NCBI GenBank assembly: GCA_947561395.2
Contig: OX387186.1
Location: 48,441,220-48,505,219 of the forward strand
Length of the DNA: 64,000 bases
Source of the DNA: Buxus sempervirens
Lineage: Eukaryota; Streptophyta; Magnoliopsida; Buxales; Buxaceae
Direction: 5' to 3'
Below are positions 23,827 through 35,035 of the stretch, piece after piece. Position 1 is the first letter of the stretch; each line of letters opens with the position of its first letter. Below the pieces are notes generated by a model. The model saw only the letters and a list, made by a program, of their open reading frames with translations, made no database searches and was not told the DNA's origin. Made by a program: the position numbers and the translations under genes.

Positions 23827-24753
23827 CACTACAAAAACAACGAGAATTAGCGGCGGTAAGCAAAATCCCGCCGCTAAAAGCACTATTACCAGCAATAAAA
23901 ACACTTTCCGCCCCTAAAAATTAATATACCATTTTTTTCGCGCGAAAAATCTATGGCGGGAATTTTTTGAGTGCGAAATAGCCTTTATACCGCTATATTA
24001 GGTTTTACCGGCGGTAATATATCTACCGCCGGCACTAAGTTGGCAGGAAGCTCCCGCAAAATAAAAACTTATTTCCGGCGATAAGAAGCCGCCGGTAAGA
24101 ACACTTTTAGCGGTGGTAAGTATATTACCGCGCCTAAAAGGGTACTTTCAAGGGCGGTAAGATCTTTACCGCCCCTAAAAGTTATTTATTAAAAAATAAA
24201 AAGGACTGTTAGCGGCGGTACAATGTTTACCGCCCCTAAAAGTCCATTTATTAAAAAACGAAAAATGACTTTTAGGGGCGGTAAGCCCATTACCGCCCCT
24301 AAAAGGTGACTTTTAGGGGCTGTAAACCCATTATTGCCCCTAAAAGCCATTTATTAAAAAACGAAAATTTTCTTTTAGGGGTGGTAACCTTCTTACCGCC
24401 CCTAAAAAACCATTTCTTTAAAAAATCAAAGTGACTTTTAGGGGCGGTAATGACACTTTTAGCGGCGGTAAGTATGTTACCGCCGCTAAAAGGTCTTTTG
24501 GTGAAATGAGAGCGGGAATTTTCCCTGCGTTTCCAGCGGGCTGAATTTTGTCTGGGCTTTTAGGGGCGGCAGCTACCGCCACTAAAAGAAAAAGCGTCAT
24601 TTTCAAATTTCACTGTACGCGGTAAATATCGACTTTTAGGGGCAGTAGGATAGATGCCGCCGATAAAAGTCCACTCTATAAATTCCGCCCGAACCTCCTC
24701 TTCTCTTCAAGGTATGTTTCTAACTTTTTTTTTCTTTTTTTTTATCTCCTATC

Positions 24754-24830
<77 letters not shown>

Positions 24831-25178
24831 GTATGCTGCCGAAGGATGGCAACAAATTTTTTTTTTAAATATTATTTTTAGTGGCGGTAGGTACCGCTGC
24901 TATAAAATCGAGACAGCATTTTTTTTATTTTTTAAATTCCATTTTTAGCGGCGGTGAGCCCCGTCGCTAAATAAATAGCGGCGGTAAGCTACTGCCGGTA
25001 ATTAATGATCAATACCGGCAGGAAGATACCGCTGCTAATGAGGAAGCAATAGCGGCTGTAAAAAAGTTACCTCCGCTATAACCTTGAGTGACGGCATCTT
25101 TTTTGACAAGAGATGCTACCGCCGATGATGGTTTTACTGGCGGTATTACCGCCGGTAAAAAACTCCTTTTTTGTAGTG
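23827..25178 (+). mobile_element. Non-autonomous CACTA (En/Spm-type) transposon, 1352 bp
   Basis: It begins CACTACAAAAAC and ends TTTTTTGTAGTG, a terminal inverted repeat with the CACTA signature. It is flanked by the same three bases, TTA, at 23824-23826 and 25179-25181, as the superfamily makes. Both ends are filled with subterminal copies of TTTTAGGGGCGGTAA / TTACCGCC(C/G)CTAAAA. No transposase is encoded. It must be moved in trans. Confidence 0.92.
24755..24828. repeat. (TC)n microsatellite
   Basis: A 74-bp TC run inside the CACTA element at 23827. Confidence 0.97.
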
Positions 25179-25311
25179 TTATTATAATAATATAATAATA
25201 CTCGAATTAAATCGCCTGGTCTTGATAGGGGTACCGCCGGTAAAAAACTCCTTTTTTGTAGTGTTATTATAATAATATAATAATACTCGAATTAAATCGC
25301 CTGGTCTTGAT
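25147..25311. repeat. 80-bp direct duplication over the CACTA 3' end
   Basis: 25147-25226 and 25232-25311 are the same 80 bases, separated by AGGGG. Each copy holds the last 32 bases of the CACTA element, the TTA target duplication and 48 bp of outside flank, so the element has two potential 3' ends. Confidence 0.93.
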
Positions 25312-25806
25312 GCCCCCTATCCCATGTTGGAATATTGGTCTTGGATATCATAATACTCGAGTTATAATTATATGATTATAATTATAAGAAGATCTCTCAT
25401 TTAATCTAAACAACAAATTTGAAAATTTTTTTCACCAAAAAAAACAAACAAATTTAAAAATTTTGAGATATTACAATATATTTTTTAGAAAAAGGATTAA
25501 AAATGGAATGAACACGTTGTTGACTTCATGGGGCTTATAAATATTAGTTGGTCCAGCTGTGATCTTAAGTCGATGAGTTTACTCCGCCAATAAAGATAGG
25601 TCACCGATGAGCCCGGTTTAGCTCGTGGATCCAAACCAAAAATAGGGGAGGGCACTTGTAGAGCTGGATGGGAAATAAAATAGTGAAAATTACTGTTAAC
25701 CCCTACTTCTAAACCATTTTACAGAAAATATTTGGGACATATGAAAGCATTTCCTCTCGTCCTTGAATTCAATGCATTTGTATACTTCAGAGGAATGATT
25801 CTCAAT
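25312..25806. other. AT-rich intergenic DNA
   Basis: No gene or known repeat recognised. Confidence 0.5.
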
Positions 25807-25972
25807 TTGCACATATCAGAGGACTGACAAACACGATTTTACCCCTGGAATCCCTAAATATATATCCCGTTTATTTTCCTTTGTTGGTTCTAACAAACCC
25901 CCACCAAGAAATCAGTTTAAAGCTCAATGTGTAGTTGGTTTACACATATTTCAAAGACTCTTTACATCATTT

Positions 25973-26168
25973 AGGTTTGGGAAAGTGTCATGGACACCCT
26001 TGTGGTTTAAAAGTGATCACTTATTATTCTCGTAGTTTCGAAAAGCGTCGCCTACACCCCTTGCCGTTACTTTGCACACAAACGCGGTTGGGTATTTTTT
26101 TCAAATGGCGAAAATGCCCCTCTTTTAAAACCGTCTCTTCGTTCTCTTCTCCACGATTGAAGAGAACT
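25973..26168 (+). repeat. Left inverted repeat of MULE-1
   Basis: Pairs with the reverse complement of 30794-30987, with scattered mismatches. Its inner edge is CACGATTGAAGAGAACT. Confidence 0.88.
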
Positions 26169-27209
26169 CCTATTCTCCAAGCCCTAACCTCCCTTCGTTT
26201 TCTTCTCTAAGCCTCCTCTTCGTTCTCTTCTCCAAGCTCTTTTAAAAGCCTCCTCTTCATTCTCTACTCCAAGCCCTAATCTCCATGTTGTTGCTCCCAT
26301 CCCATTCTCGAAGAAACCCGAAGACGAAGCCGTAGCAATCGTATCCCCTTTCGTTCTCCACCTCTAAGTGATCGGCGGTAAACTCGAGGTTCACTCTAGG
26401 AAGCTTTCTTCGACGCCTCTTCTCATCACAGGTAAACTCGAATCTTCTCTTCTCGTCATTTCCTTTTTTTAAGAGAGACAGCAGGAGCTGTCAGATTTTT
26501 TGAAATTTAAATTTTGAATCGCAGAACTGTACATTGCATGCCTTATACATGTTTCTTCTTCCTCTATTCACAATATTGCACGCCTGTCTTCTTCCTCCGT
26601 TTACATTGTTCTTCTTCTTCCATTTCTCTGTGATGCAAGGGTTCCTTCTTTTCTATTTGTTGGGTTACAAATCGAGAATCGCTAATACGTGTGAAGACAA
26701 AAATCAAAGCAACAGAAGAAAACAAATTGAAAGAAATCCAAGACAATCCATGACCCAGTAAAGCAAAATCTGTGTGCAAATTCTGCTGCCGATGGGAATC
26801 TATTTGTACTGAATACCACACTAACTGTAAGTGCCATCTATAGCTTTCCCCTGTTCTTATTGGAAACTTCTTTCATTTGCATTCAACACAGACACTTATT
26901 TATGATTTGTATTAGAAATGTCTTAATGCACACAATTGGTTCTGCAATGTTTCTACTACATTGACCCACCCAAAAAAATAAAAAATGTTTGAACAACATT
27001 GCTCATTATGAAATGTGAGTAGTTATTGACATTGGAGAGACTCTGCCCTTCTCTTTCATTCTTTTTTTTCCTATATACATATGTTGGAAATATTCTTAAG
27101 GTACCCTTTTCTTTCATTTTTTTTGCCCTTATTCTACGTAGTCGTCATCTTCTTCTTATTTTTCTTTTATTTATTGATTTATTTTGATGCAACGAAATAG
27201 CTTTTTAGT

Positions 27210-27650
27210 GTTGTTGGTTGGGCATACCAGAGCATGAGTAACATTACATTGATAATTCAAAGCATTCTAATAAAAGGGTAACCCAAAAAAAATTTTATTT
27301 TGCAGATCAATTATTATGATTTGAATGCTTTAGATGGATGGCTAGGTTATGATGTCTTCAATTTGTTTGAATTGCTTGATTTCCTTGAATGGGAAGCATA
27401 GATCAAAAATTGGTATCATAGGATTTACATGTTGTTGGTTGGCATACCAGAGCATGAGTAAGATTACATTGATAATTCAAAGCATTCTAATAAAAAGGTA
27501 ACCCAAAAAAAAAAATATTTCGCAGATCAATTATTATGATTTGACTGCTTTAGATGGATGGCTAGGTTATGATGTCTTCAATTTGTTTGAATGGCTTGAT
27601 TTCCTTGAATGGGAAACATAGATTGAAAATTGGTATCATAGGATTTACAA
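27210..27650. repeat. Tandem duplication, two copies of about 221 bp
   Basis: 27210-27430 and 27431-27650 are nearly identical (GTTGTTGG...GGATTTACA). The few differences include A-run length and single bases. It lies inside MULE-1; no coding function is seen. Confidence 0.93.
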
Positions 27651-28392
27651 TTTTCATAGTTTTCTTATGCTATTGTGAAGACGATATATGTGGTTGAAGT
27701 ATCTTATTTATTATTAACTTTGAATGTGAATTTCATTTCATTATTTTGCTAATACTCAATGTTCATGGTCATATTATGATTATTATATTGCAATTGTAGA
27801 AAAGGGTAGAAGAAGATTGAAGCAAAATACTGTACTTCGAATTTGATTAGTATGGGGCTAGCAAAATTTCTCATTTAGATCTCATAATATTTGCTTATGT
27901 ACTGTTGTTCCAGAATCTACTCCCTGAATGTCTGTGTTATCAAATACATGTTCTTAATGTTTAAAAATCTTGGATTGTTGGGAATATAGAATTGATCCTC
28001 AAATACCATGCTTCTCTTATTGTAAAGATTTAACATTATCCATGTTTCATTTGTTCAAAACATTTTGATTATGTTTCTTATCTTCCTCAATTATATATAT
28101 ATATTCCTAATATTGGATAAGAAATCCGTGAATGGAGCAGCCCATGTATTGATTATTAATTGTTCCAAATGCTGGTACATGCTAGTATGGCCTGACCTTC
28201 CTTTTTTCTCACTTAATAGGCAAGCATTATGAGGTCTGAGAAATGTGCCATATAACTCAACAAAAGTGCAATATTTGGTGATAATGGTGCTATTTGTCCT
28301 GGAGATGTGAGGATTTGTAAGTAAAGATCTTAACAATACATTTGCAACTTGAACGTGCATGTGGAAGTTAAACACATTGGCTTAGATGGATT

Positions 28393-28548
28393 CCAAATAC
28401 AGCTGATGATCCACATAAAAGGAAACAAGATATCAGCAAAGCAAAGAAGCTGCTGAACTGGGAGCCGAAGATCTCTCCGAGAGAAGCCTTGCCTTTAATG
28501 GTGACTAATTTCCAGAAACGCATCTTGAACGAAGACGAAGGGCTCTAA
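28393..28548 (+). pseudogene. UDP-glucuronate decarboxylase (UXS) C-terminal exon fragment
   Basis: An open stretch of 51 codons plus stop reads PNTADDPHKRKQDISKAK, LLNWEPKISPRE, LPLMV and RILNEDEG. This is the recognisable C-terminal tail of UXS, the enzyme that turns UDP-glucuronate into UDP-xylose (short-chain dehydrogenase family). The N-terminal Rossmann fold, the Y-x3-K site and any start codon are absent nearby, so it cannot be active alone. It lies inside the inverted repeats of MULE-1 and is best explained as a captured exon. Family consensus has Pro-Asp-Ile where this has Gln-Asp-Ile. Confidence 0.75.
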
Positions 28549-29445
28549 TAAAATGTGCAAGCAACTCTGTAATGTATGGTGTGAAGAAAATGCCTCATGT
28601 CCGATTACATATTTCATTTGCAGGGGTAGAAATCTTGTTTCATTACGTAATTTTGTTTTCTTTTTTTAGATTCATTTCCCCATTGAGCACTGGCAATGGC
28701 AACTATTTTGCCTGCTTGCAGTGGCAACCATTGTATTGAACGGTAGTAATAGAACCATCAAGAATATCATAAAGAGCACAGACTTTTGTATGCGAGGATT
28801 ATGAGTATTAGCGGGCTTGTTCATATAAATTTTGTATCTAAAATGTATGAGTTATCAGCGGTCTCGTTTAAATGCACTCACAAGTTTCCATCAGTTTCTT
28901 TTCCTTCTACAATTAAATGGAGACTGCAAGTATTAGAAACAAGGGCAAAATAATGAAACTCTTTTTCGGATGGAAAATGACAAACCAACAAAACAATGAA
29001 ACTCTTTTCGCATGCAAAACCACAAACCAATTTAGGTTGTCCCTTCAAAAACCAAAAAGTACAAACATTCCAGAATTACCAAAAAAAAAGGTTCCAACAT
29101 TTTAGCGAAAAAAATAATAATAATATCAATAGCAATTTACAACAAGCCTACACGTCATTGACAAGAAGAGTTATATTAGTACAGCCCAAAAGATGGATAA
29201 TTGGAATAGATTCTTGAAAATTTCTTGCTTTTTTAGAATGAATGCTAAAAACATTCCACCTACAGAGGTCACAGGTCCAATGCAATTCAAAGATGAGGTT
29301 GTATCCAAACAAATCTGGTAGTAAATGAAATGCACATTGATACGTCCAAAGTTGCAGAGCAATTGGCTGAAGAAAATTGTGCCCAAAGGTGTCCATGGAT
29401 TGCCATGAACTGCTCTCTGGCTAAAGAGTTTGTACAAAACCCTTC

Positions 29446-29580
29446 TTAGATAATCTTATTTCTAATAACTTGAAGTTTCTTCAATATCTTCCCTGGAGTC
29501 CTATCGAGTTCATTAGCAATTGTCCTCTGCAAATCTAATGGGAGAGTAGACTGCTCGCAGTGATCCCCATCAATTATACC
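29446..29580 (-). pseudogene. Unrecognised exon-like fragment in MULE-1
   Basis: On the minus strand an AG acceptor (ATTGCAG) precedes 44 open codons and a TAA. It includes LPLDLQRTIANELDRTPGK, which reads like folded protein rather than random sequence. No family was recognised. It could be a second captured exon. Confidence 0.3.
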
Positions 29581-30793
29581 CTGCAATATAGTCCCATAAT
29601 GTCAAGGTTGCTATTTAAAATTTGTGCAATCACAATATAAAGGGGAAAACAAACAAACAATAAAAGGAAATAATTGCATAAGATCATTGTCGCATATTCA
29701 CAGTTACTTTAATGGAACTACATCGAGAATGGCTCCATTATTTGCGACACCAGTTGATATATCATGGAATTAGGTAGCCACATGCAAGGCTTGGCCATGT
29801 TTCCTTATATTGCAGCATCAAAATGACTAGGAAATCTTGAACGAACTGGTTCTAAGGTAATTAAAAGGGAAAATCTTGCTACTGATCTGCAGTCTAATGA
29901 CATCCCAAACTCTAAATATATTGAAATATGTAGGAAACACATGGGAGACACATGTAGATTTAAATATTGGTCACTACAATCCAAGTCACCGAAAAGCAAG
30001 ATGGGATTCTTTGGCTTGTTGAAAACTGAATATCCCTTTCCGACTTTCTCTTCTAGAAAAAGAGTCGGCTGGAACTGAGGCATCTTGAACTATATATGCC
30101 TCGATTTCAATTTTGGTAATCCTCTTCAATGCCAAGAAACGGAATAACCCGATACGAGTGAAAGGTAAAACCCTAAATGACCTTCCAAGAACCAAAATTC
30201 TCAATACGAAAAGCATGAAAATAATCAGATACCAATATCTCAAATAGAACAATCCATAGATTCAACAAGAAGAGGAATTCTATAGTTCAAGAAAATCAAA
30301 CCTACTTCACCAAATAAAGCTCTAAATTTCTCTTCATTACAAGGAAACTGATAATCCTAAAACAAGGCAAATAAAGCCCCTAAAAATAACTCATGACCAA
30401 AAGAAACACGCAAGAAAAAAAAAATATACTCGAATACAATAACCGAAACCCTAAACTGAGTTGATCAAAACCAAAACCCATCTTCCAGAAACAAAGAGAA
30501 ATCATTCATCTCTTTAACCAAAATCTCAAACAAATCCAAAAAACTCTATCTCACCTAATAACGAATGAAGAAAACTTAACACGAGATGCACCAGATGCAT
30601 TGGAAGAGACTGAAAATGAATAGACCTAAGGAGATAAAGAAAATTACCTCTAAGCCTAACGGCATAACCTCCCTTGACTCGAACGTGCAGTGATCGACTC
30701 CATAACCTACCTGGATCGTTATTAGCATTTTGCAAAGGGGATGCGTTGAGGAAGAGTGGAGAGATTGGAGATGAGGGTTTATTTTTTTTGTGC

Positions 30794-30987
30794 AGTTCTC
30801 TTCAATCGTGGAGAAAGAACAAAGAGAGGCTTTTAAGAAAGAGGCATTTCGGCCATTTGAAAAATAACCAAACGGCGTTTGTGTGCAAAGTAACGGTAGG
30901 GGTGTAAGCGACACTTTTCGAAACCACTGGAGTAGTAAGTGATCACTTTTGAACCATAGGGGATGTCCGTGACACTTTCCCAAACCT
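30794..30987 (-). repeat. Right inverted repeat of MULE-1
   Basis: Reverse-complement partner of 25973-26168. The outward region to about 31185 also has weaker inverted similarity to 25807-25972. Confidence 0.88.
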
Positions 30988-31388
30988 CAGGGGGTGTTAG
31001 CTAGTGTAAATTTCCATTTATTTTTTAAACTGGTTTATTTCCGCATTTAATTTTAAATGGGAGGTTCAATTTTAAACCGGGTTCTTGGTGGGGTTTGTGT
31101 GAATCAACTAAATAGATATAAATAGGAAATCTGGGGATTCTACAGGGGTCAAATTGTCTTTTGGAGTCCTTTGACATATATGCATAGAACAATTTTTTCA
31201 TTAGCTTTAAGAAGTAATATATTTCATTAGATTAAATAAGTGTGATTCTAAGTAGATCTTATAGTCCGTTTCAAGTCAAATGCACATGTAATCGACGGAA
31301 TTAACACTACAACCCAAGATAAAAAAAAGAGCAGCACAACCAGTCTAATAATGCCCAAGCCATAGAGAGAGAAACACCTAGCTAATTA

Positions 31389-32810
31389 ATGGAGAAAGTA
31401 GAACTGGTGTTCGTCCCATCTCCGGGAATTGGCCACCTTGTCTCAATGATCGAATTCGCTAAACTCCTTATCCACCGAGACCATCGCTTCTCAATCACCC
31501 TCCTCGTCATGAAAGCACCATTTTATCCCTCCGTCGATCTTTACACCAAGTCTCTCTCCACCTCTCTCGACGGCGTCCGATTCATCGATCTCCCACAACC
31601 CACAACTCACTCAGATGAGAAGTCTCCTCTTAGCTTCATATCCGTGTTCATCGAAAGTCACAAACCCCACGTCAAGGACGCCATTACCCACCTCATGTCA
31701 TCCACCTCGTTTCGCCTCGCCGGGCTGGTCGTTGACATGTTCTGTATCAACATGATGGACATAGCAAACGAACTGGGTATTTCTACCTACCTCTATTACA
31801 CCTCTGGTGTAACGATGCTCGGCGTGGAGCTCCATCTCCCAATTCTTGATAAGCAGATCACCACCGACATAAAAGACGTTGGCACGGAGCTCATGCTGCC
31901 GTCTTTCAGGAACCCAGTTCCCCCACTCGTCATGCCGTCGATAGTGTTGAAAAGGGACGCTGTGTACAACATGTTCGTAAATCTGGGTGGAAGGTACAAG
32001 GAAGTGAAGGGCAGTATCGTCAACACGTTCGCCGAGCTGGAGCCACATGGCCTTAACTCCATGGCCGACGGTGAGAATCCTCCGGTCTATCCTGTTGGAC
32101 CGTTACTTGACCTCAATGCTCAGTACCAATTACCGGGGTCGAACCAAGACCGTCACGACGAGATCATGAAATGGCTAGACGACCAACCTCCGTCTTCGGT
32201 GGTGCTGCTGTGTTTCGGAAGCATGGGAAGCTTCGGTGCACCGCAAGTCAAAGAGATCGCCGTCGGGCTCGAACAAAGTGGCTACCGGTTCGTGTGGTCT
32301 TTGCGTCAGCCACCAAAGGGAGAGTGGAACACGAAAATGCCGACCGAATACACAGAATTTAAGGAAGTGCTACCGGAAGGGTTCATGGAACGGACGGACG
32401 GGAGGGGGTTGGTTTGTGGGTGGGTCCCTCAGGCGGTGATATTGGCTCATAAGTCCATCGGAGGTTTCGTGTCTCACTGTGGGTGGAACTCGAGCTTGGA
32501 GAGCTTGTGGCACGGTGTGCCCATACTGACTTGGCCGCTTTATGCAGAGCAGCAGATCAATGCGTTTATGATGGTGAAGGAGTTGAGATTGGCAGTGGAG
32601 TTGAGGTTGGATTACAGGATGGAGGGTGATGATTTGGTGAAGGCGGAAGAGGTGGAGAGGGGTGTGAGGAGGTTGATGGAGGGTGAGAGTGAGGTGCGGA
32701 GGAAGGTGAAGGAGATGGGAGAGAAGAGCAGGAGGGCTTTAATGGAGGGTGGATCTTCGTTCAAAGCACTAGGACGACTCATCGAGGATCTGATGGAGGA
32801 GGGCAAGTGA
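31389..32810 (+). CDS. UGT-B: UDP-glycosyltransferase, UGT71-like (GT family 1)
   Basis: An intact 473-residue intronless gene. Predicted to glycosylate a small lipophilic acceptor from a UDP-sugar in the cytosol. His16 in PSPGIGHLVS is the predicted catalytic base and Asp116 (VVDMFC) its partner. The linker has LLCFGSMGSF, and the PSPG box spans 345-388, from WVPQ through HCGWNS to Gln388, which suggests UDP-glucose as donor. ATG 31389 follows an AT-rich leader; a TATA-like TATAAATAG lies at 31117-31125, rather far upstream and within the outer MULE-1 repeat. It is about 85 % identical to UGT-C by eye. Differences cluster in acceptor-side stretches (residues about 68-82 and 135-160) and around 305-315, while the donor half is conserved. 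A CACTA element sits 574 bp downstream. Confidence 0.95.
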   Translation: MEKVELVFVPSPGIGHLVSMIEFAKLLIHRDHRFSITLLVMKAPFYPSVDLYTKSLSTSLDGVRFIDLPQPTTHSDEKSPLSFISVFIESHKPHVKDAITHLMSSTSFRLAGLVVDMFCINMMDIANELGISTYLYYTSGVTMLGVELHLPILDKQITTDIKDVGTELMLPSFRNPVPPLVMPSIVLKRDAVYNMFVNLGGRYKEVKGSIVNTFAELEPHGLNSMADGENPPVYPVGPLLDLNAQYQLPGSNQDRHDEIMKWLDDQPPSSVVLLCFGSMGSFGAPQVKEIAVGLEQSGYRFVWSLRQPPKGEWNTKMPTEYTEFKEVLPEGFMERTDGRGLVCGWVPQAVILAHKSIGGFVSHCGWNSSLESLWHGVPILTWPLYAEQQINAFMMVKELRLAVELRLDYRMEGDDLVKAEEVERGVRRLMEGESEVRRKVKEMGEKSRRALMEGGSSFKALGRLIEDLMEEGK

Positions 32811-33383
32811 TTCAAATGGCTCCAATGTGGAGTAAACAAAGATTTGTGAGAAAGAAGTTGAGAAATGCTGGTTTGGCTTACTTACCAACCCGTGTTCACA
32901 ACCTTTTTCACCTTTTCTCTTTGTTCATAACTTTTTCTTGAATAAACTTGTAGTCAACTTTGATATACTTTCTACCAGCGTGAAAGACACGATTGGATGC
33001 TAGAGCTAACGGAACGAGGACTCTGCACTTTCTATCTACAATGTTATTTGCAGTATATATAGGACACCGCGCGTTCATTTATTGTTCATCCATTTTTTTA
33101 GGTTTTATTTTTTTGTGTAGGACCCACATTGAACAGCACTACTTCAAATTTGTAAATAAAAGTGTATATAGGGGACTGTACAGTTCGCCTTCTGAAAGCT
33201 AATGGTCTAATATTGTTACACCAGATTTATGATACATTACTAAGAACATGTAGATCTTTAAATAGCGTTTTGAGCCCACAATTAAATGCCTAGATCCTCC
33301 ACACTTTTTGCTTGCCTTCAAGAGTTTCCATTGAGTTCGACAAATGGATCTTCTTCCTTTTTTTTTCCTAAGTTTCGAACACT
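32811..33383. other. 3' flank of UGT-B
   Basis: The first about 50 bp after the stop match the UGT-C 3' flank (GTGATTCAAATGGCTCCA). The rest shows no gene; it ends at the CACTA insertion. Confidence 0.6.
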
Positions 33384-33708
33384 CACTACAAAAAAAAAGG
33401 CCACTTTTATCTGCGATTGGAAACCGCGGATAAAATTTTTACAGGCAGTAAAGGCCCCCGTCCAACAAACCGTTGCTGGTAAAAGTATAAGCAATGGTAG
33501 AAAAGCCTACTGCAGGGAAAACAAGACTTTTACCGGTGGTAATCTACCGCCACTAAATAACCATAAAAATAATTATATTTTAATCTTTACTGGCGGTAGC
33601 TACTGTTGGTGAAATTCTTTTTTAAATTAGTATTTGTTGGACCTTTAGAGGTGGAAATATGCTATCGCCGCTAAAGGCTTCATAAAAAAAAAGGCCATAA
33701 ATAAATAA

Positions 33709-33845
33709 AGAAAACATAGAGAGAGAAAGAGAGAGGGAGAGAGAAAGAGATGGGAGGGAGGGAGAGAGAGAAAGATAGGGAGGGAGAGAGAGAGAGGGAG
33801 ATAGAGAAAGATAGAGAGGGAGAGAAAGAGGGAGAAAGGGAGAGA
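33709..33845. repeat. GA-rich low-complexity tract
   Basis: An almost pure purine run of GAGAGG/GAAAGA units inside the CACTA element at 33384. Confidence 0.95.
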
Positions 33846-34651
33846 TAACGATGCAAGGGGATCCGAGACAGATGCTAAGCTGTCAGATTGCACCTTGATG
33901 GCGCTAAAATACCATGAGCTGGCAGATCTGCGCAAAGGCAGAAAGTGATTGTGATATCTTTCTAATTGGGACAGTTTTGAGTGTGTTTCAGTATTTTAGT
34001 CATAACTTTGGCTACGGGTATCAGAATCATGCATCTTTTCCGACCTCAAATTCTGCTGTTGTCCCCTCCGAATCACTATTTTTAGTTATTTTTTGCTATT
34101 TCTGGTAATATTTCATTTGTCAATTAAAAAGTGATTTTAAACCCAATTTGGACTAGATTTTCTACAGGTTGCTTATTTTATTTTGTATTTCATTTAGGCA
34201 TGCTTTAGGGGATTTTGCCCTTTTTAGTAACTTTCCAATACATATGATTTTTGGCTATAAAGTCCGGCTTGTTGACTGATTTTAGGATTGCTTGATTAAA
34301 AAAAATTCAGTTGAATATCAGAGACGTTTTCTCTGTGTTTTTGGTCAAACTGCTTGTGTTATTCCTTGTTAATTATCTGTTCGAACTAGCCTGCAGAATA
34401 ATCGTTATTCTATCCGGCGTCAGATAACAAGGAACACAATATTTTAGAGAGAGGGAAGAAAGAATACAAAAGTAGAGAGATAATGTGTTAATTAGTAAGA
34501 GAGAAAAATAGATACAAACATGTGATTAAAGAAATTAAAGAGAAGGAGCTTAAAATAATAGTACCTTAATAGTGAGGAAGAAGGAGAGGCAGTGGTGGAA
34601 CTAGGACTCCAAATCTGGGGGGCAAAACAAATTTTTAATTAACACTTCTCA

Positions 34652-34741
34652 TGAAATATAGAAATTTTAATGAGTTGAGGGTGGGCAAACCAGAAATTTT
34701 AGAGGGGGTTCTCATGAAATATAGAAATTTCAATGAGTTAG

Positions 34742-34772
<31 letters not shown>

Positions 34773-35035
34773 CGCGCAAACCAGAAATTTTCAATGGGGT
34801 GGGGGGCAAACAAGAAATTTTAGAAGGGATTCTCATGAAATATAAAAATTTTTCAATGGGTTGGGGGGGCAAACAAGAAATTTTAGAAGGGATTCTCATG
34901 AAATATAAAAATTTTCATTAGGTTGGGGGGGGCAAACCAGAAATTTTAGAAGGGATTCTCATGAAATATAAAAATTTTCAATAGGTTGGGGGGGCAAACC
35001 AGAAATTTTATGGGGGGGGGGGGGGGGGCAAAACA
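34652..35035. repeat. Tandem repeat of about 64 bp with a G-run
   Basis: About six copies of a unit with GGGGGGCAAACCAGAAATTTTAG and ATTCTCATGAAATATA. One spacer has expanded to a G-run (34742-34772) and a second G-run lies at 35011-35028. It is inside the CACTA element. Confidence 0.9.

Larger units (their letters stand above)
25807..31185. mobile_element. Mutator-like element with long inverted repeats
   Basis: An inner inverted repeat of about 195 bp (25973-26168 against 30794-30987) is very clear: both arms have AGGTTTGGGAAAGTGTCA, AAAGTGATCACTTA and CGTTACTTTGCACACAAACG-like stretches. Weaker similarity continues outward to about 25807 and 31185 (CCCCTG..GAATCCC, CCACCAAGAA). No transposase was found; the interior carries gene fragments, including a UXS-like exon. 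Long inverted repeats plus captured exons are the Pack-MULE pattern. The exact outer ends and target duplication could not be fixed. Confidence 0.75.

Noticed and set aside
25807..31185. Reading the inverted arms as duplicated UGT promoters in head-to-head layout
   Set aside because: The inner arms are clearly a transposon end and the left arm lies almost 5 kb from UGT-A. It cannot be fully excluded for the weaker outer arms.
33645..33935. Leu/Ser-rich minus-strand open frame
   Set aside because: Translation of the GA-rich low-complexity tract.
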